Source: Rhodospirillum sp. (GTDB lineage Bacteria; Pseudomonadota; Alphaproteobacteria; Dongiales; Dongiaceae). Taken from it: 64,000 bases of DNA. Shown piece by piece: positions 61,568 to 64,000 of this stretch. Numbering within the stretch: the stretch's first letter is position 1; each line of letters opens with the position of its first letter. A program made the translations under genes and the position numbers. The stretch lies in the NCBI GenBank assembly GCA_013822765.1, contig PNKY01000006.1:62001-126000 (forward strand), written 5' to 3'. Under the pieces are notes generated by a model. The model had not been told where the DNA came from, did no database searches, and saw only the letters and a list, made by a program, of their open reading frames with translations.

Positions 61568-62701
61568 TTAGATGTAGTAGGCCTTCAGCGGCTCGAAGCC
61601 GTTGAAGTTCACGGCCGAATAGGTGGTCGTGTAGGCGCCGGTCGAGAAGATGCGCACGCGGTCGCCGATCTTGAGGTCGCGCGGCATCTGGTAGTTCGCC
61701 TTGTCGTAGAGGATGTCTGCGGAGTCGCAGGTTGGGCCTGCCAGCACCACCGGCCCCTCGTCCTTGCCCATCGCACGCACCGGGCGGATGCGATAGCGGA
61801 TGCCTTCGCCCTCCACCTCGGCCAGGCCGCCGAAGCGGCCGATGTCGAGATAGACCCAGCGGCGATCCTCGCCATAGGCCTTGGTCGAGATCAGCACGAC
61901 CTCTGCCTCCAGCACGCCGGCGTCGCCCACCATGTAGCGGCCGGGCTCGACGATCATGCGCGGCAGATCGTTGCCGAAATGCTTGGTCATGGCGTTCATG
62001 ATGGCGGTGCCGTAGGCGCCGATCGCCTCGATAGGCGCGTTGTAGTGCGCCGGGAAGCCGCCGCCGAGATCGATCATCTGCAGATCGATGCCAGCCTTCG
62101 CCACCTGCTTAAACACCTTCTTCACCGACGCGACGGCAGCGTCCCACTGGCCCGGCTGCATCTGCTGCGAGCCGACGTGGAACGAGACGCCGTACGGCTC
62201 AAGCCCGAGCTCGCGGGCCTGGATCAGCAGGTCAGCCGCCATCTTGGGCGCGCAGCCGAACTTGCGGTTCAGCGGCCACAAGGCGCCTTCGCCGTCGATC
62301 AGGATGCGGCAGAACACCTGCGCGCCGGGCGCGGCGGCGGCGATCTTTTCCAGCTCCGCCTTGCTGTCGAAGGCGTAGAGCTTGACGCCGCGGGCATGCG
62401 CCCAGGCGATGTCGGACTGCTTCTTGATGGTGTTGCCGAAGGAGATCCGCTCCGGCGCGACACCGAGCGAGAGCACCTGGGCGATCTCGCCCGCCGAGGC
62501 GGTGTCGAAGCTCGCGCCCTGGTCAGCCAGGCGCGACAGGACTTCCTGCGCCGGGTTGGCCTTCACGGCATAGAACACTTCAGCGAGCGGCAGAACGGTC
62601 GTCAGAGCGCGATACTTCTGCGCCACCACGTCCAGGTCGACCACCAGGCACGGGGTGGCGGGACGTCGCTCGTTCAGGAATTGCTCGACTTTGTCGGTCA
62701 T
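61568..62701 (-). CDS. Ornithine/lysine decarboxylase, fold-type III (PLP)
   Basis: Alanine-racemase-fold basic amino-acid decarboxylase (377 residues) making putrescine and/or cadaverine. PLP Lys is K47 in FYAVKANP; other marks are FDTASAGEI, GCAPKMAADLLIQA, SFHVGSQQ, DLGGGFP, EPGRYMVGDAG and the second-subunit Cys in GPTCDSADIL. The size and sequence fit the alphaproteobacterial L/ODC type rather than the larger E. coli SpeC. The ATG at 62701 has GGAGG. An in-frame TTG further upstream would include the leader. A strong terminator follows, and an Lrp regulator lies upstream on the same strand. Confidence 0.93.
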   Translation of the reverse strand: MTDKVEQFLNERRPATPCLVVDLDVVAQKYRALTTVLPLAEVFYAVKANPAQEVLSRLADQGASFDTASAGEIAQVLSLGVAPERISFGNTIKKQSDIAWAHARGVKLYAFDSKAELEKIAAAAPGAQVFCRILIDGEGALWPLNRKFGCAPKMAADLLIQARELGLEPYGVSFHVGSQQMQPGQWDAAVASVKKVFKQVAKAGIDLQMIDLGGGFPAHYNAPIEAIGAYGTAIMNAMTKHFGNDLPRMIVEPGRYMVGDAGVLEAEVVLISTKAYGEDRRWVYLDIGRFGGLAEVEGEGIRYRIRPVRAMGKDEGPVVLAGPTCDSADILYDKANYQMPRDLKIGDRVRIFSTGAYTTTYSAVNFNGFEPLKAYYI

Positions 62702-62704
62702 TTT

Positions 62705-62850
62705 CTTCGTTTCCTCCGTGGCCGCCACCCCGAGCGGCCATAGGGCCTTCGCCAAAATAGAAAACGCCGCAGAGGGTGCTGCAGCCCGACCTTGACCCAG
62801 TCGGCGGTGCGCCCCTTGCGGCGATTGCCGTGTTGGCTTGTTCAAGAATA
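62705..62850 (-). promoter_or_regulatory. Structured leader of the decarboxylase gene (candidate speF-type element)
   Basis: The 145 bp before the gene include a perfect hairpin GGCCGC/GCGGCC (62720-62725 and 62734-62739) immediately upstream of GGAGG, and GC-rich pairable segments CCGCCGAC and CTGCGGCG. Alphaproteobacterial ornithine decarboxylase genes are known to carry a conserved RNA leader (Rfam speF). I cannot test the match from memory; it is a candidate for it by position and structure. Confidence 0.35.
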
Positions 62851-62946
62851 TGCGGTCAGAGGTTTAGAATTTGTCACTAAACTGTGGCGGCACCGCAGAA
62901 TTTTTGGAACCCGAGGAGCCCCCAGCCAGTACCACGTTGCGACGCG

Positions 62947-63453
62947 CTACTCCTGCTCGACCGGCTCGATCAGCTCCTTGAGCGGATAGCCGGCGAACTT
63001 CTTGGTCTCCGCCATGATGACGTTGGTGGTGACCGAGGCTATGTTCGGCTCCTCCTCGATCAGGCTGTGGTGCAACTCGACATAGTCGCCGACCGAGCGG
63101 CAGACGAAGTGGACGATGTAGTCGAAATTGCCGGATATCTGGTAGCAGGCGATGGCCTGCGGCGTGCGCTCGATCAGCCGCTCGAACTGGCCCTGCTGCG
63201 CGCGGCCGTGCTTGTGCAGCGTCACGAAGGACAGGATCTCGACATAGTCGGTGAGCTTGGCGAGGTCGATATCGGCGCGGTAGCCCTGGATCACCTTGCT
63301 GCGCTCCAGCGCCCGGTGCCGCGAGTGGCTCGGGCTGGCGGAGAGCCCGGCCTTGGCGGCCAGCTCCAGGTTGCTCATGCGCCCCTGCTCCTGGAGCGCG
63401 CTCAGGATCTTCAGGTCGATGCGGTCGATCTTGTGCGACTTGCGCGTGGCCAT
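62947..63453 (-). CDS. Lrp/AsnC-family transcriptional regulator
   Basis: A 168-residue Lrp-type regulator. The N-terminal HTH is IDLKILSALQEQGRMSNLELAAKAGLSASPSHSRHRALERSKVIQGYRADID, and the C-terminal RAM domain has YVEILSFVTLHKHG, ACYQISGNFDYIVHFVC and VTTNVIMAETKKFAGYPL. The recognition-helix part reads SPSHSRHRALE where relatives have SPCLRRVRRLE. The ATG at 63453 is used. It lies about 245 nt upstream of the decarboxylase gene in the same orientation and may respond to an amino acid that the enzyme uses. Confidence 0.9.
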   Translation of the reverse strand: MATRKSHKIDRIDLKILSALQEQGRMSNLELAAKAGLSASPSHSRHRALERSKVIQGYRADIDLAKLTDYVEILSFVTLHKHGRAQQGQFERLIERTPQAIACYQISGNFDYIVHFVCRSVGDYVELHHSLIEEEPNIASVTTNVIMAETKKFAGYPLKELIEPVEQE

Positions 63454-63577
63454 GCCGTTCCCCCAGCCGGTCCGAGAGGCGACCGGAACGGCGATGCTTA
63501 GGCACAATGAGCCTCGACCGCAAGCCCAACTGGCTGGTATCTAGGGCCGCGTCGCACTCCAGCTTTCAGGTGCCCCA

Positions 63578-64000
63578 ATGGATCTCAAGGCCCATATCCG
63601 CCACGTTCCGGATTTCCCGAAGAAGGGCATCCTGTTCTACGACATCTCCACCCTGCTGGCGCACGGGCCGGCCTGGAAGGAAACGGTAAACCGGCTGGTC
63701 ACCGCCATCACGCCGCTGGAGCCGGACCTGCTGGTCGGCATCGAGTCGCGCGGCTTCCTGGTGGCGGCGCCGCTGTCCTACCTGATGGGCTGCGGCTTCG
63801 TAATGGTGAGAAAACGCGGCAAGCTGCCGGGCGACGTGATCCAGCACCAGTATGACCTGGAATACGGCACCGACACGGTGGAGATCCAGGCCGACGCCAT
63901 CAAGAAGGGCCAGCGCGTGATCGTGCTGGACGACCTGCTGGCGACCGGCGGGACGTTGCAGGCCGCCATCTCGCTGCTGCGCAAGGTCGGCGCCGACGTG
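63578..64000 (+). CDS. apt: Adenine phosphoribosyltransferase (3' end cut by window edge)
   Basis: Converts adenine and PRPP to AMP for purine salvage. From the ATG at 63578, 141 codons are visible. The N-terminus [27 protein letters not shown] is the family start, followed by [27 protein letters not shown], the [13 protein letters not shown] segment and the PRPP-binding [17 protein letters not shown]. Full-length enzymes have about 170 residues, so about 30 are missing. AGG lies 8 nt before the start. It diverges from the Lrp regulator. Confidence 0.95.
   Translation, partial: MDLKAHIRHVPDFPKKGILFYDISTLLAHGPAWKETVNRLVTAITPLEPDLLVGIESRGFLVAAPLSYLMGCGFVMVRKRGKLPGDVIQHQYDLEYGTDTVEIQADAIKKGQRVIVLDDLLATGGTLQAAISLLRKVGADV

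Noticed and set aside
62701..62845. In-frame TTG start extending the decarboxylase by 48 residues
   Set aside because: The extension covers the structured leader, is unlike the family, and the ATG at 62701 has a strong GGAGG.

Overview
The window is about 64 kb of high-GC chromosomal DNA from an alphaproteobacterium, probably of the Rhodospirillales type. The evidence is gene content: glyQ-glyS-ppdK in one operon, DUF2336 and PAS_5 family proteins, a fold-type III ornithine/lysine decarboxylase, Tat-exported PhoD, and an Mla-type lipid operon. Genes are densely packed in short operons on both strands. I see no phage, no insertion sequence and no CRISPR array. The two edge genes (a response regulator and apt) are cut by the window.

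Layout. (1) 1-5.6 kb: a cut OmpR-family regulator diverging from a DegP protease with a tandem GTAAC operator-like motif between them, then a PAS_5 protein, a two-cupin protein and a D-aminoacylase-type amidohydrolase. (2) 5.8-13.8 kb: a duplicated envelope-signalling locus, FecR / CHASE2 histidine kinase / FecR / FecR / CHASE2 histidine kinase, with glycine-rich repeat tails on two FecR proteins. (3) 13.8-20.1 kb: an unusual arginase-family protein, a regulator-kinase-PepSY operon, a class III adenylate cyclase and a GAF histidine kinase. (4) 20.3-27 kb: DUF1330, ppdK, glyS, glyQ and a Csp-type copper-storage protein. (5) 27.1-32 kb: the Anbu proteasome-like operon (circularly permuted ATP-grasp, alpha-E, transglutaminase, Anbu) followed by a GST. 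(6) 32-37 kb: a small membrane protein, TrmN6-like methyltransferase, ASCH and DUF2007 genes diverging from ispB, a LysR regulator lacking a normal start codon, and a DDAH-like amidinohydrolase. (7) 37.2-44.3 kb: a complete peptide-type ABC importer and phoD. (8) 44.5-47.8 kb: tRNA-Pro(CGG) with a clear promoter, a lower-GC islet with a possible frameshifted membrane gene and a sulfotransferase, small envelope genes and a hemerythrin. (9) 48-54.2 kb: an HxlR-SCP2 regulator diverging from an acyl-CoA dehydrogenase, twin tyrosine-ending lipoproteins, an FAD oxidase, a methyltransferase and a proline racemase homologue with Ser/Thr in place of both catalytic Cys. (10) 54.2-64 kb: DUF2336, an aminotransferase at the end of a mlaEFD-lipoprotein operon, an RmlC-like protein, a host-attachment-family protein, ornithine/lysine decarboxylase with a strong terminator and structured leader, an Lrp regulator and apt.

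The least explained parts are the duplicated FecR-CHASE2 kinase locus, which has no response regulator of its own here; the two enzymes with altered catalytic residues (arginase and proline racemase families); and a dispersed 109-bp palindromic intergenic element. All calls come from reading motifs and context; no database search was possible.
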